From contig OY741264.1 in the NCBI GenBank assembly GCA_963514095.1, positions 12,236,054 through 12,300,053 on the forward strand: DNA of 64,000 bases, given 5' to 3'. The notes below the pieces were generated by a model. The model saw only the letters and a list, made by a program, of their open reading frames with translations. It searched no databases and was not told the DNA's origin. Position 1 is the first letter of the stretch. Every line of letters starts with the position of its first letter. Of the stretch, positions 26,263-38,035 are shown piece after piece. The position numbers and the translations under genes are program-made. Source of the stretch: Eutrigla gurnardus. Its lineage: Eukaryota > Chordata > Actinopteri > Perciformes > Triglidae.

Positions 26263-26435
26263 CTTGTTCCAAAGGAGGGGGTTTCACACCTGTAGCCTTC
26301 AACTTGAGGGCTTCTTTTGCAGTCATATCGCAGCAGGAGCCTTTGTTGGTGTCCTGGTCGCTGTCAGCCTGGTCACTGTCACCATGACCACTGTCTCGCA
26401 GGCTCGCTCGCTCCGGGTCTTTGAATGTTGAGCTG
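26263..26435 (-). CDS. pcdh17: Protocadherin-17, coding exon 3 (173 bp, cytoplasmic tail)
   Basis: This exon completes the split serine codon (AG|C) and encodes 57 further codons plus one base. It carries the acidic SLRDSGHGDSDQADSDQD block and KGSCCDM, both characteristic of PCDH17 and related delta-2 tails, and ends at PPPLEQ plus one G. The acceptor is TGTGTAG|CAGC and the donor is CAAG|GTGAGT. The phase-1 exit requires a further exon. In other vertebrates this is the last exon, about 250 residues; I did not find it in the remaining 26 kb, so the gene is partial in this window. The acidic serine-rich run is a plausible interaction or phosphorylation region, which is inference. Confidence 0.96.
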
Positions 26436-26893
26436 CTACACACATGAACAAAGAAAATAATGTTACTACAGTGTTTGGAGGAGAATCTGTTGAGGATTGT
26501 TTTCCTTTTGTTAACCCTCAGTGGAAGTTTAGAGACAATATGAAACATTGATGAGTATCCCTGAATGCTTCAGTAAAACAAGTGAAACTACAATAAATAG
26601 GACTCTGAATGGAATAAAATGCTTCTAAAAACAGCAGCACTGACTGCTAAAGGAGACTAAAGATTAAAAAGAAAAGCAGAGTATGTGTGTGATTATCTTT
26701 TATGTATTATAAGGAATACTGTAAGTGACCACTTTAAACCCAATTAAATGTACATACCCCTCCTCTCCCTGCCACAGCACGGTATAATTAATTGTCAGGT
26801 TAGTTACTGTTGCTATATTACTCTGCTGAGACTATTGGAGAAAAGAAAACAATAGTGTGAGATGCAGTGACTGTTATAGATCCAATCTCTTAC
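26436..26893 (-). other. pcdh17: pcdh17 intron 2 (458 bp)
   Basis: Short GT-AG intron between exon 2 (donor CAAAG|GTAAGAG) and exon 3 (acceptor GTTCATGTGTGTAG). AT-rich; no repeat or RNA feature is seen in it. Phase 2. Confidence 0.93.
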
Positions 26894-26952
26894 CTTTGAA
26901 CAAACTGTTGTCTGCTACCCATATAATTAGGCTCAGTGGGGAAATTGTCCGT
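26894..26952 (-). CDS. pcdh17: Protocadherin-17, coding exon 2 (59 bp, cytoplasmic tail)
   Basis: This short exon continues the tail from ...MSIIQ with TDNFPTEPNYMGSRQQFVQ, a PCDH17-specific segment. It begins in phase 0 after the acceptor CTCCACAG and ends two bases into a serine codon (AG) before the donor GTAAGA. Nineteen codons plus two bases give exactly 59 nt, and the frame joins exon 1 and exon 3 correctly. The (TC)n microsatellite at 26977-27016 (read on the minus strand) lies immediately upstream of the acceptor and merges with its polypyrimidine tract. The exon is separated from exon 3 by only 458 bp, but from exon 1 by 16.5 kb. Confidence 0.95.
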
Positions 26953-26976
26953 CTGTGGAGAAGAGCGAGAGAAAGC

Positions 26977-27016
<40 letters not shown>
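26977..27016. repeat. (GA)n microsatellite next to the pcdh17 exon 2 acceptor
   Basis: Read on the minus strand this is a (TC)n run that ends 25 bp before the exon 2 acceptor at 26953/26952. The bases between are also pyrimidine-rich. Confidence 0.95.
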
Positions 27017-28169
27017 AAAGGGTATGTAGTGGACTTTAAAAGGAATGAGTCCTGCTGTGAAACAAGATCTCCCAGTGACACATGATTAATTATGCAGAAA
27101 AAATGAGGTAGAGGACAGAGTAGGGGCAAATGAAATACTGGGGATGTGAGCTCCATATCGTTTAGGTTTGAGCATTTCATTAACCACATAAAGCAGGCTA
27201 ATTAACTACAGAGCCCAACATCAAATCTGGCAGGCGTAATCAATAACTGCCAGGACAATAGCCTTGATGAGCATAAAAAACATGTCAGCTAAACATCTAG
27301 TTACCAAACTACACTTCTATTTGTACACTTAAAATGCAATTTGCGAGTTCCTTTCACAATGCATCTTTGTGAGTCTGTTGACCCAGCATTTAATTTCCAT
27401 TTTTTTTCTCCAGAAACACAGAAATTGTTTGTGAGGATCTGTGTGTTGAACCGTTTGGTGTTTATTCGATATAGGGCTACCAGATCATACACAGGGGGCT
27501 TCATGCTATGTGAATAGATAGAAAAAGCACATACTGTACGGTAAAGTCTTAGTCAACGAATAAGAACTATGGTAAAATACATCCGTATAATGGAACGCAG
27601 GTACAAAGCCTATACTGCGTAAACTGCACAAACACTCCTCAATCCTCAGGCCGGCATGCAGCAGAGCGTTACAGACTGTATCAATCACTTTGGCACTAGA
27701 AAGTATTCTTTATCACTCTTGTTAAATATATCCAAGTACAGTATATGAGGGTTTTTAATCATGCTAATTAATCTTAAAGGTCACAAATATCCCAGTTTCT
27801 CTCTGACATTTACAGAGGTCGCTGTCAACCTTACTAATAATGAAAACAATGAATGTAAAAGCAATCAGGTGTATAGACTTTGCTATAAGCAACAAACAAA
27901 CTAGAAATACAGAAAGGAATATGTTTATATTTTGTTGCAATTATTTCAGAAATCAGATATGGAGATAATACTGTAGCATTAGAAAACATTTACACAATAA
28001 TTGTTTTTAAATAATTACCTGCAAAGTAGATATAATGGCTAAGTGGGTAAGGGAAAATGATAGAATAACAAGAGCAGTCTGGTACGTTCAGGAAAATACA
28101 TACTTTTCCTGTAATGCATCCTTTAAAATCAGGTTAAAGACCTGACTTATGTAATATTTCCATATTCAA

Positions 28170-28225
28170 AATCCAAGACAATATCTAGTCTCATTTCTTG
28201 ATATTGATATATCGTGCAGCCCTAG
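28170..28225. mobile_element. Right-terminal fragment of a fish hAT-like element
   Basis: The stretch ending ATATCGTGCAGCCCTAG matches the terminal repeat of abundant fish elements that begin TAGGGCTGCACGATAT. The partner end was not found nearby, so this is a truncated copy within pcdh17 intron 1. The left limit is approximate. Confidence 0.5.
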
Positions 28226-28920
28226 TACGAGGGGTGAAAACAATTGGCTTCAGGACAAAAATTGCTTTCGTACTGTTGTAGTGGTATTAATCGCAGTAAC
28301 ACAAATAATAACCCTATGTATTGTACAACTCTGTCCTGAATTGATAGGATTAAAATGTCATGTTTCGTGAGTAATGTCTCCATGTGCCAGGCTTTTTCAC
28401 ATGCACCGCATGACTCACAGTCGATAGAGTATTTCAATGTCATCCGTGCTCCGCAGTGGCTCAGTATGAAAAAAGGGTCGGTGAAGGTCAGAGCGACCAC
28501 CTCAGTACTTTGACCTTCCATGGTTTTGCCAACACTTTTATCACTACGTAAACACTCCATTCCAAATCAGCCTTCGCTAAGATTAAAAAAAGAAAAGAAA
28601 AGAACACCCACAGGATATATCAAAGGCTGGAATCTGACCACAGAGTAAGGAAAGGATGAATTTTTCAAATTGTTTGGCATTGACATTATAACAGCCTGAG
28701 TTTCTCAAAAAGAGGAGATAGAAGTGTCTATAATAATGTGCCCCATCTGTACTTTTATGATCAGGGACTCATCCTTGGACATAGTTTCCAATAAACTCAC
28801 ACTGAATGAATGGACAACAGAAAAATAGTTTTACTTGATTTGTTATAGGATTCAATTTACATCCTGCACCTGTACACAAATATCCAAATATTAACTAAAA
28901 AATAATATTGACTAAAAGTG

Positions 28921-28943
28921 TTTTTTTTTTTTTTTTTTTTTAC
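28921..28943. repeat. Poly-T tract
   Basis: Uninterrupted T run of 23 nt in intron 1. Confidence 0.93.
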
Positions 28944-29532
28944 CTACTATAGTGTTTCCCACTGATTAAATAAATCTGATATGGCAATGATCTACTGTAC
29001 TTTGATAGTGTGATAAATGGAAATCCACCACTGAATCCTGCAGCATAGTATTTGTCTGTTAGTCTTACCAAAAGAATAAGAAAACAAAACACCTTGGTGA
29101 AAGTGAAGTAGCATGTGCTCTACATCCATCCACCACCCCTACCAGCCAATAAAAAGCACATTACGCCACTTCATAGAAACCTCTTTCCTGCCAATTAGAG
29201 TCCAGGCTGATCTTAAGCTTCCATCTCTTCTTGTCTGCCTATAACTGCCCAGCCCTTCCACTACAACAGGCCACTTTCCAATTAATGGATCAATAATGGC
29301 CAGTATGTGCTGCTTTGTACTCAGACAGTCAGAGCCCACAATGAATACAGGATAATTTGAGGGGGGAATGATACAGATACATACTGGCTGGATGTCCAGC
29401 AGTTTTATTATCATTATTGAACACTGAATTATATAGCGCATAAATTCACTTAGCATTGCAAGTATCATTGAGTATTTCATGTTGCATGCTTGCATTTCTT
29501 GCCTCCTAATTTCCCCTTATGGGACTTCTTGA

Positions 29533-29600
29533 AATTAAATGAACTGAATTGAACTAAAGTGAATTGAATTGAGTCAAACTAAGCTGACTGAAGTTGAATG
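29533..29600. repeat. GAATT/GAACT low-complexity stretch
   Basis: Loose five-base-unit repetition (AATGAACTGAATTGAACTAAA and similar), degenerate. Confidence 0.7.
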
Positions 29601-31489
29601 GACCCAAACGGTAGCATCTGTATATTTGAACAGAAGGAATTTAAAGTCTGACTTGCTTATGGATCTGAAATATGAGCCTTTGACATTACAAGGTTGAGTA
29701 AATCACTGGATCTATTCATCACTAGAATCCAGCAGTTCTGTGTGGCAAAGAACTTTGTGGGGAGGGGTTTGTTTCAATGGACGAGTGCAAAAGCCAAGTG
29801 TTGAATCGAAGGCCTACTTAATGATACGTTGTGTCAGGTCAATGCAGCAAGGCCACAAAAGGTCAGAGAGATACCAAGTACAATGAGGATGAGGTGTAAA
29901 AAGCAGCACTCTATTCTGTATTCCCATTGAGGCCCTAAGACTGACCAAGCAGACAGCAGGCCGATTGAGACGAATGGCACGAACGCAGTGGAGCACCGGC
30001 CGTTTCTACGCGGACTGCGTTTGTATGGACTCTCGTGTTTGATACCTTAGGTATAGGTTGTGAAAGAAGACAAATTGCAGCTTATTTTTCACACATCATT
30101 GGACAGCTCTCTTTTATTCACAGGAACGAGAGCACACCCCCTCCCTCTACCTTCCCTGCTAGGTATGATACATGCATTTGTCCTTTACTGTCTTCCAAAG
30201 ACAGGCGTAGCACTCCTCACACTGCGTGTGTGAGTGTGCGAGCATGTGTGAGAAGGTTTGAGTGGTTCCAAATCTACCATAACCTTGTCAGTAAGTCTGA
30301 TCTGAACTGCAGTATTAATTTTGATAAAAACTATGTCTCTGTTGTGTATGCCCATGTGTTATGTTACCAACAAGTAAACTCTAGTTTATTCCTCTTGGAA
30401 AACTGTCAAAGTAGCTCAGCACAGCCTAATGGGAAGAAAGGGTAGGTAAAGGGTAAAACAGAGTCGTTGAAGGGAAAGAAAATACGCCAGTGGAGGAAGC
30501 TGGAAACAAAAGAGGAAAACAGTGAAACGGTGAACATCACAGCAAAGTGAGAGGTTGATAAAGGAAGTAAGGGGAAAGGGGGCAGAGAAACTAGACAATA
30601 ATTAGACTGCATTGATTACCAAGTGGCTGAGTAGCAATTGTAAGTGATCAAATCTAATTAGTTCGTCCTATACATCTTCCAGGAGATAACAGAGCAATCA
30701 ATCAATGGGCTTAAGTGAACTTAAAGCCATCGCAGTCTACTGCCTGCTAAATATCTCCCTCTATCTTCCACATAACTTACCAGAGGTCAGGTCCAAATGA
30801 ATTTCTGAGAAGTAAGAAAGTGCGGCTGGTGCTGGTAAATGGAGACTAGAGAGATTTCAACCACAATGAGGTCTTATCAGTCCAGATGGACACCTTGCTA
30901 ATGATTCTGGACGGTACTTAATCATAACAAGACGTGGACAGAAGATATCTTACATGAAAACAAGCTTGTGTTTGAAGTTCACATTGGATAATATTTAATG
31001 TTTATATAGTGATGGTATTTTCGAACGCCTTCTCTGAGGGGAAAAAAACATCCCTTTTTGCTAATTGAATGGTATGCTGCACTTGGACTTTTGCATCTTC
31101 CCCTAAAAATACAACAACAAAAGCCACTCATCTCACTAAGTCTGTAATTTATATAGGATAAATATATGTGGCTTCTCTTTGATCATTTGTAATTGTTCCA
31201 CATTATCCGTACACTATTTTCAAATGATCCTGCAGAGAAACATGTGGTACGACAGGTAAAAAGAGTTGAACCTGGGCAACATTCTCCCAGCAAACTTCCA
31301 CTTGAGAATAACAAAATAAACAGAAAAATTAGCTTTTTCCAAGGTGCCCTGATGAGCTGTGTTGTTGGCCAAGGTGCAAAATACTAGTTACACTGGTATC
31401 TCCTGAATGGGAATAGTGCGGCTGTATAAATGATGCGAGGCACAGCTGAAATCTAGCATGCATGTGTCGGAGGAAGTTAGGAAAAGGAC

Positions 31490-31579
31490 TATAAAAGGTT
31501 TAGTTTTGCAGCGCAGAGCATCACCAGTGAAGGAGCATCCACACAGTTGTCTAGTGGGTTACTCACATGGACCATTTAG
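31490..31579 (+). promoter_or_regulatory. TATA-box promoter-like site with a possible short first exon
   Basis: TATAAAAGG lies at 31490-31498. About 30 bp downstream a start site would fall near GCATCACCAG (31518). An ATG at 31567 reads four codons to a good donor TTTAG|GTGAGC at 31579/31580. This is antisense to pcdh17, inside its intron 1. No downstream exon was identified with confidence, so this may be chance; TATA-like sequence is frequent in AT-rich DNA. Confidence 0.2.
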
Positions 31580-34298
31580 GTGAGCCACCTTTTACTGAAC
31601 TGCTTTAGTTCTGCAGGTTTCACAGGACGATCTTATATCTAATCATATATTTTATGTTTTGGGCCAATGTTTAATGTCTTGAAAAATAAATTTCAATAAA
31701 TGTCGTCTTTTGTTTTCCCTGCTGTACTGAGAAAAAAAAACTGAGTTAGAGTTACAGCCGAATGTGAGATGCAGGATACATTATTTCCTGTTGCTTGGTA
31801 TCTACAAAAGGTGTAAAGCCCAGTTGCTGGTCAGACCACAACAGAAAATGAAAAAGCCCTTGCTCCAGGGCTTTGTGCAGAATGATTTGCTACAGTGAGT
31901 CAACTGCATAAGTTATGTTGATTTTCCTCTATACCACAATGTTTGTCACAGGATGGCAGGTAACCATAACTGTCACACGAATGAGTGAGCTGACACTATG
32001 TGACTGATGACCCTAAATGGACTTGATGCATGTGCAATTTTTGGCATTATGAAAAGGTTTCTGTTTTTTATGGATAGACCACTATGTGCCATGGAATATT
32101 TCAGAAATGTGTGTGTGTGTTCCAGGAGTGGAAGTCAGTTGGGCAAGAGAACACGATGGAATTAGTGCCAGTGTAACAATAACATGCGAGGAAAGGCTGT
32201 ATGAGACTATATTGATTATTTGTCCGACTCCTAGTGATCAGTCATTTAAAGTACACCTCCTACTGACCGGTCTCTCCTCTCGTCCACATCTCTAATTGTA
32301 CTGAGAACGACTGCAGCACTACAAATCTGATACAAGTCCAGCTGAAAACAGTAGCTCAGATCTGTGGACATATTTAGACAGTGTTACTATGAGGGTTTTT
32401 GTAAGAATTTCTGATTTATTATGAAGCTGGCGACCGAGGCAGCTTTAATCCATCTCAATAGTCTCATATTGGCAATCATGGTTTGCCATAAATTCTAACA
32501 TAACCACTTTCCTTTTTATTTTTCTGTGTTCTTGTTTATTTGGTGGTTGTTTTTTCCCCCGTCATTAAATAGGACGAGGTGTCACTTTAGAGGCTTTTAT
32601 ATGCAGGTTTGTAAAAAGCACAACCCCTTACTTACATATTCACTGCTCACCAGGAAAGACACAAAATCATAATTAAAATGCAACCACTCACACTGATTGC
32701 ATATTATTTGGCTTGACCATACACTGTCATTAGAGATGCCTATCAAGAGCCCTGTGGAAAGCACCCAGTTGTCATAGTACCATGACTGTTATTTATTTAT
32801 TTATTTTTAAATCAGCTTCAGGCTCAACAAAAGCACTTCATATAGTGAGAAAAAAAACACGCAAATGAAAGACTTGACATTCTAACCACACACTGAGTAG
32901 GGCACTGAAATCATGGATAGGTGAGAAGCAAAAGAGGAAAGACAAAAAAGAAAGGATGCTCAGGGCTGAGGGAGGAATGAAATGCTTGTGCTTGCCTCTT
33001 TTCATCAAGAACGACGAGTCACTACTTCAAAGCTGATTCCCTTCAACCTGTGCAGTTACTGTTACTTTATTATTCCTTTTGAGGAAGAGCCTGAGCAAGT
33101 ATGGGTATAATTTTCTCTTCTGTCTACAAATGACTACTTTGGTCAAATTTCTAAGATCTGCTGTACAATTGGGATTGCTGCATTTTCCTTAAGTTATGAA
33201 CGAGTTGGTCAGCAAGTGTGGGTTTTCTTTTTTTCTTTTTTTTTACAATAAATTGCAAGCTTTGTGAGAGTATCTGATCCTTAACCCTGTTTTTCTCTTT
33301 GACAGTCCGCACACACAAGATTACAGGTGCTGGACATCTTACAGTCTAGCCAATTTAAAGATGCATGAAGAATCAAATGATTGGCTGAACTAAATTCTGC
33401 ATAAACAAAATGGCTCAGGAGGCTTGTAATAATAAGCATGGAGTAATACAGAATAATCTGTTTACCGCAAATAAAAAAAAAATATATAGTAATCTGTTTT
33501 TTTTTAACTCCTATGCATGTAATTGATTCATTAATGGGCCGATTAAGCTATTGCTGAATCATCCTTATCTAACTAAAAAGGACAACATTACCCAAAAACC
33601 TTTATGATGTTGACCAACATCCCCTCGGGTGAAGATTACAATAAGCTGCCACATTGGAAACAGGCTCTATAGTACCATGCCAACTGGCTCTTTTCCCCCC
33701 CACTTAAATGGAAGTAAATTAAACCAATTTAAACTGTGACCCATTTTACAATGGACCTGTAGTTTGAAATTAAATAAATTAAATGCAAGTGTTTCAGTCA
33801 AGGAACCCATAGCTTTGTGACAAAATATAGGACAAATACAGTCAACAGTAGCCCAGACAAAATAAATATTAGACATGAAAAGAAAACGCATTCTAAATCA
33901 AAGTCTACTATTCAAATAAGAGTCAGGTCAGTCAGTCAGTTTTGATCTCCAGTTGAAAAGGGTAAGAAGCACACCTCATTCTATTCTTGCTTCTTCCTAC
34001 CAGCATTTGTCTTTTAGAAAAACAAAAAATACCTATGACAATTCAGCAGCCAGTGTCAGCTGCCATATCAGGGAAAACGTCTCTGCTCTGAAGAAGGGCA
34101 ACACAAGATGGCACGTTTGTACTTGTATCAACACAATCCACACCAGTGGCAGTTTAGCCCCAGGGGTCAATGATAAATGTTGCTTTTGGCATATATTTAT
34201 TCCAACACATGAAAACCACTCCCTCTCCTAAAATAGCAGTTTTTCTCTCGCCACTCGAGAGGTTTTGTGTAGACAGATTGTACCAGCTGGTCTGGGTA

Positions 34299-34833
34299 CA
34301 CTCTTAGAAATAAGGATTCCAAAATGGTTCTTCCTAAAAGACTTAGGTGCAGAAAGGGTTTCTCAAGGTTCTTTGTAAGACTAAAGGTTCCTTTGAGAAA
34401 CTTTTTCATCCAAATAACTATTTTGGAAGAAAGATTTCTTCCAAATAAAAACCCAAAATATTGTTGAAAGAATAAGATCCTTTAAGCTCAAAGAACTACC
34501 AGAAATATGATTGTGAACCCTGACTGTTGAGGGTTTCCCTGCACCTTGAGCCCCTGTCCTGTAGGAGTGTTGTGAAGAACTCTGGGTGGGTTCTGGATGA
34601 CACCCTTGGAATATTAAAGGGTTATTTGTAGAAAACCTGGTGGGTTCTGTTTAGCACCCTTAGACAGTGGGATGTTTATGGATAGATCATCCAGACAGGG
34701 TTCTGAATGATGCTGTTCACAGATGGTTCAAGGTATAATATTTATGTTCTGTGAAATGGTTCAGCTGGTAAAATAAAGGTTCTACCAAGAACCAAAAAGG
34801 GTTCCTCCTTTGCAACTTTATTTTATTTAAGTG
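34299..34833. mobile_element. GGTTC-rich interspersed element, probably a non-autonomous DNA transposon
   Basis: This block holds about a dozen GGTTC or GAACC motifs within 535 bp, with recurring forms such as AAGGTTCTTT, GGGTTCTG and AGAACC. The left end CACTCTTAGAAATAAGG and the right end (complement CACTTAAATAAAATAAAG) are weakly inverted. The opening ACACTCTTA...TGGTTCTT is common in fish repeats. No target duplication is clear, so the ends are approximate and the class is inference. Confidence 0.5.
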
Positions 34834-37800
34834 GAAAGCTTACAGCTGGGATAGGTATTTATGATTATTGATAAATGAAAGTCTTTGGGAGAAAAAGTAA
34901 AAGGCTGGGAAACAGAGGACTTCACTTGATGTTGAATTATTTATACTCTGTTGAAACTGTAGCAAAAGCAGTAAAAAGAAAGGAAAGGGTGCAGTATGTG
35001 AGCTTGGTGTATAAGCTACTAATCATTCAGTACTTGCTCATCAATAGTTACAGCTTTGGTGTTAACTGAAGGCTTGAGTCAGCATTGACCTTGCTTCACC
35101 CTCATTAACCCAAAGCCAACTCAGCCCAAAAATCCAAAACTGTTACTGTTTAACAGGCCTTTTATGACAGACATGCATGAATGTAAACAAACAAGCATTA
35201 TACTAGGTTGTACTGTTTGGGGGGGGATTTATACAAATAATTTCAAAATACCACTGAATGAAACAATATGATCAAACAAACTGCAATACCAAAATAAATT
35301 ACTAAATTGAATAAAATTATCTATCCTTCAGTGCTTAGACTTACAGTGGGAAAAACATTTGTTTTAAGTTCTTGACCTAATAAGAGCGTTTGCAGTCTTG
35401 AAGCCTAAAAATGGGGAGCCATTAAACCGTTATGAGGCACACCGTAAAGACACTTCAAAAGTGATATCAAGCCCTCTTATCCAGTATTTGTATCACATTT
35501 GTCTAAAGAAACAAGCATTTTATAATTTAGTGTTGAAACAAACCATCCACGAAATGTGGTCTAGTTTGCAGGTTAACAAGACAGAAGCTGAGTGCTCATG
35601 AGAGAAAACATTAAAAGATCCAAATTATTCCATTTGAATTGATATAGAAAGAAATGTTCCGTGGATGAAAGGATTTTAGATATTTCCCCAAAGCCCAGAA
35701 CCGAGGCCAAACGCAGCTAAATAAACACACAAACAAAGACACGCAGAATGCAAGCACACATCTCGTCTACTACCAATACATGCACAAGTGCACATGCACA
35801 CACCTGGGTTCTCCCGCTCTGACACATGCAGCAGATGGACTAGGCGTAGTTTCAGCTCAAGGTGACCTATACTGCTGTATATGTATCAGGTCAGTGGTAT
35901 CTCAGCAGAAGGAGGGGCCCGGGAAAAGCAGGGAGAGAAGACAGGAAGGATACTGTCCATACACCTGGGTAAAAACTGACAGGAAGGGCTTTAGGATAAT
36001 GCTCCTTTTTCAAAGTGCTGGACGCCAGCTCCGACGAGTCTCTTTTAAGTGCGTCCATGTTGCATTAAGTATCTGTCAGAACAGATTTAGCATTAATCAG
36101 CCAGCCCACAGAAGAAACAATCACACATAATCTCGAGCTCTAAACCCTGCTGACCTTCTCTTCAAATGCACAGATAAACCCCCCCTTCAAGCCACAGTTA
36201 TTTAAAGACACACACAGGCCCAGTCTCCGGCGCTAGTCATTTTTTCCTCGCCGTTCTCTCTCCCCTGTAGTCTATCTGATTAGTTCCTCCCACAACGGCA
36301 CCCATGTCTCCCCACCTGGGAGTACATCGACATGGCGTGTCAACGTGACCTCAAAGAGGACGCATTTCAGACACTGTGTGTGGGGAGAGGGGCTGTTTTA
36401 CCCCATCAATCTGGAAATAGGAGAGGAGAGGAGGAAAGAAAGAAGGAAAAGGGAAAAGAGACGAGAAGGGCAGAACACACACGTTCCATTCATCATTTTA
36501 GCAGTGTTGAGGGTGTATACATAGCAAGATCTCTTCAGAGTTATCATTGAGCCAACGCTTCCATCGCGGTACTTCATTTATTAAGACTGTGCGCGGATCA
36601 ATACGGCAGACATATACTCTGTACTGTTGACAAGATAATCTCATCATTATGAATTTGGCTTGGATCGTCAGTAACATGAGCAATTGCGTCGCTTATCTGA
36701 GCTGACAAGAGCAGAGAGAAAGAAAGGGATTCCCAAAGAGAGTGAGGGGGGAAAGTGAAGACGAGAGTGACCAAGCACTGGTTCTCTTTATTTTTGACTA
36801 AACAAAGCTCAGAGCGATAGATAATGAAATACAGTATTTCAGTTCCAAACAGAGGAAAAATCAATAAGAAATGGAGCAAACCAGCGATTGATCTGAATGC
36901 TTAAGGCCTAAAAATATTTATTTCTAAGACATACACCCAGTGAGGGGCCAATTGAGTACATTTGTTTAGTGCAAAACCAAAAAATGCAATCGGCCAAATA
37001 TACCATTTTCAATACGCCATTAGCACTCAGCATCACAAAAAGCTACCCTGAAGAGTAGACAGTCAAACGTTTGATGACAAATCTTGTGCGCCCGCCACTT
37101 AGTGGGCCTTTTGTTTAGGCAATAACATGGAGGAGTGCCGACTCATCCGCCTCTGTTGCCACAAACACATAACAGCCCACTGCAGAACATAGTGGCTGTC
37201 AATTCCCTTCAGGCTTTAGACATGGGAGTCAGATTTCAAACTGTGCTACAGATATAAGCAGGAGCACGGGAGACAGTTGGATCTCTCCTATTAGAGTGCC
37301 GGATCTTCTCAAATACACATACACATACACAAACGTGCACCGGCACAATTACATTGTTTATCAAAAAATACTCCTCAAATTGCAAAGCAAACTGTCATTT
37401 TTTGAATGAGGACCTGCAGTGTCCTCCAGAGGTTGTATGGGGCAGGGGAAGCCTGTCCTCTAGTGATGTGATTTTGTTATGTAGTTAGGCGAAATTAGAA
37501 AATATAAGATGGCATGCATGGTATATCCCCCCAATCAATTAATCACATTACTGACGAAGCTGAAGAAGTGCTGAACACTAAGAAGGCAAGGACAGAGAGA
37601 CAGACTCGGGGAGAAAGGGATAAATCATTTCTCTTATACTAATGAGATAGAAGGTGAGAACAGATTCACATAACTCATTCTTTGAGCTGCGTGTTGTTTC
37701 TACAGCACATGCCTAGGGGGCACAGTGAAGGAAGATGTGGCAGAAATAAAAGCTCTCTACAGTTGGACAGGTGCCAAGACACAGCGGAGCGAGTTCCACT

Positions 37801-37945
37801 TTGTTTGACTTTGAAAGTGTTTGATTTACAGCAAGGAGACCCAGCTGCTAGCAGTTGAAAGAATACATCGCCATGCCATGTATGTCAATGTAGGCCTCTG
37901 TGTATTGTACATCTCAGGGTACATTACTATATATATACTGTATAT

Positions 37946-37953
<8 letters not shown>

Positions 37954-38032
<79 letters not shown>
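37954..38032. repeat. (AC)n microsatellite, 79 bp
   Basis: Perfect run preceded by a short TATA-rich stretch (37928-37953). Confidence 0.97.

Positions 38033-38035
<3 letters not shown>

Noticed and set aside
28945..28985. TAGTGTTTCCCACTGATTAA, similar to some hAT termini
   Set aside because: No second terminus or target duplication could be found around it.
29640..29720. AYGSEI-like translation resembling the end of a LINE protein
   Set aside because: The match is about six residues with an adjacent stop and no supporting downstream motif, so it is too weak to annotate.
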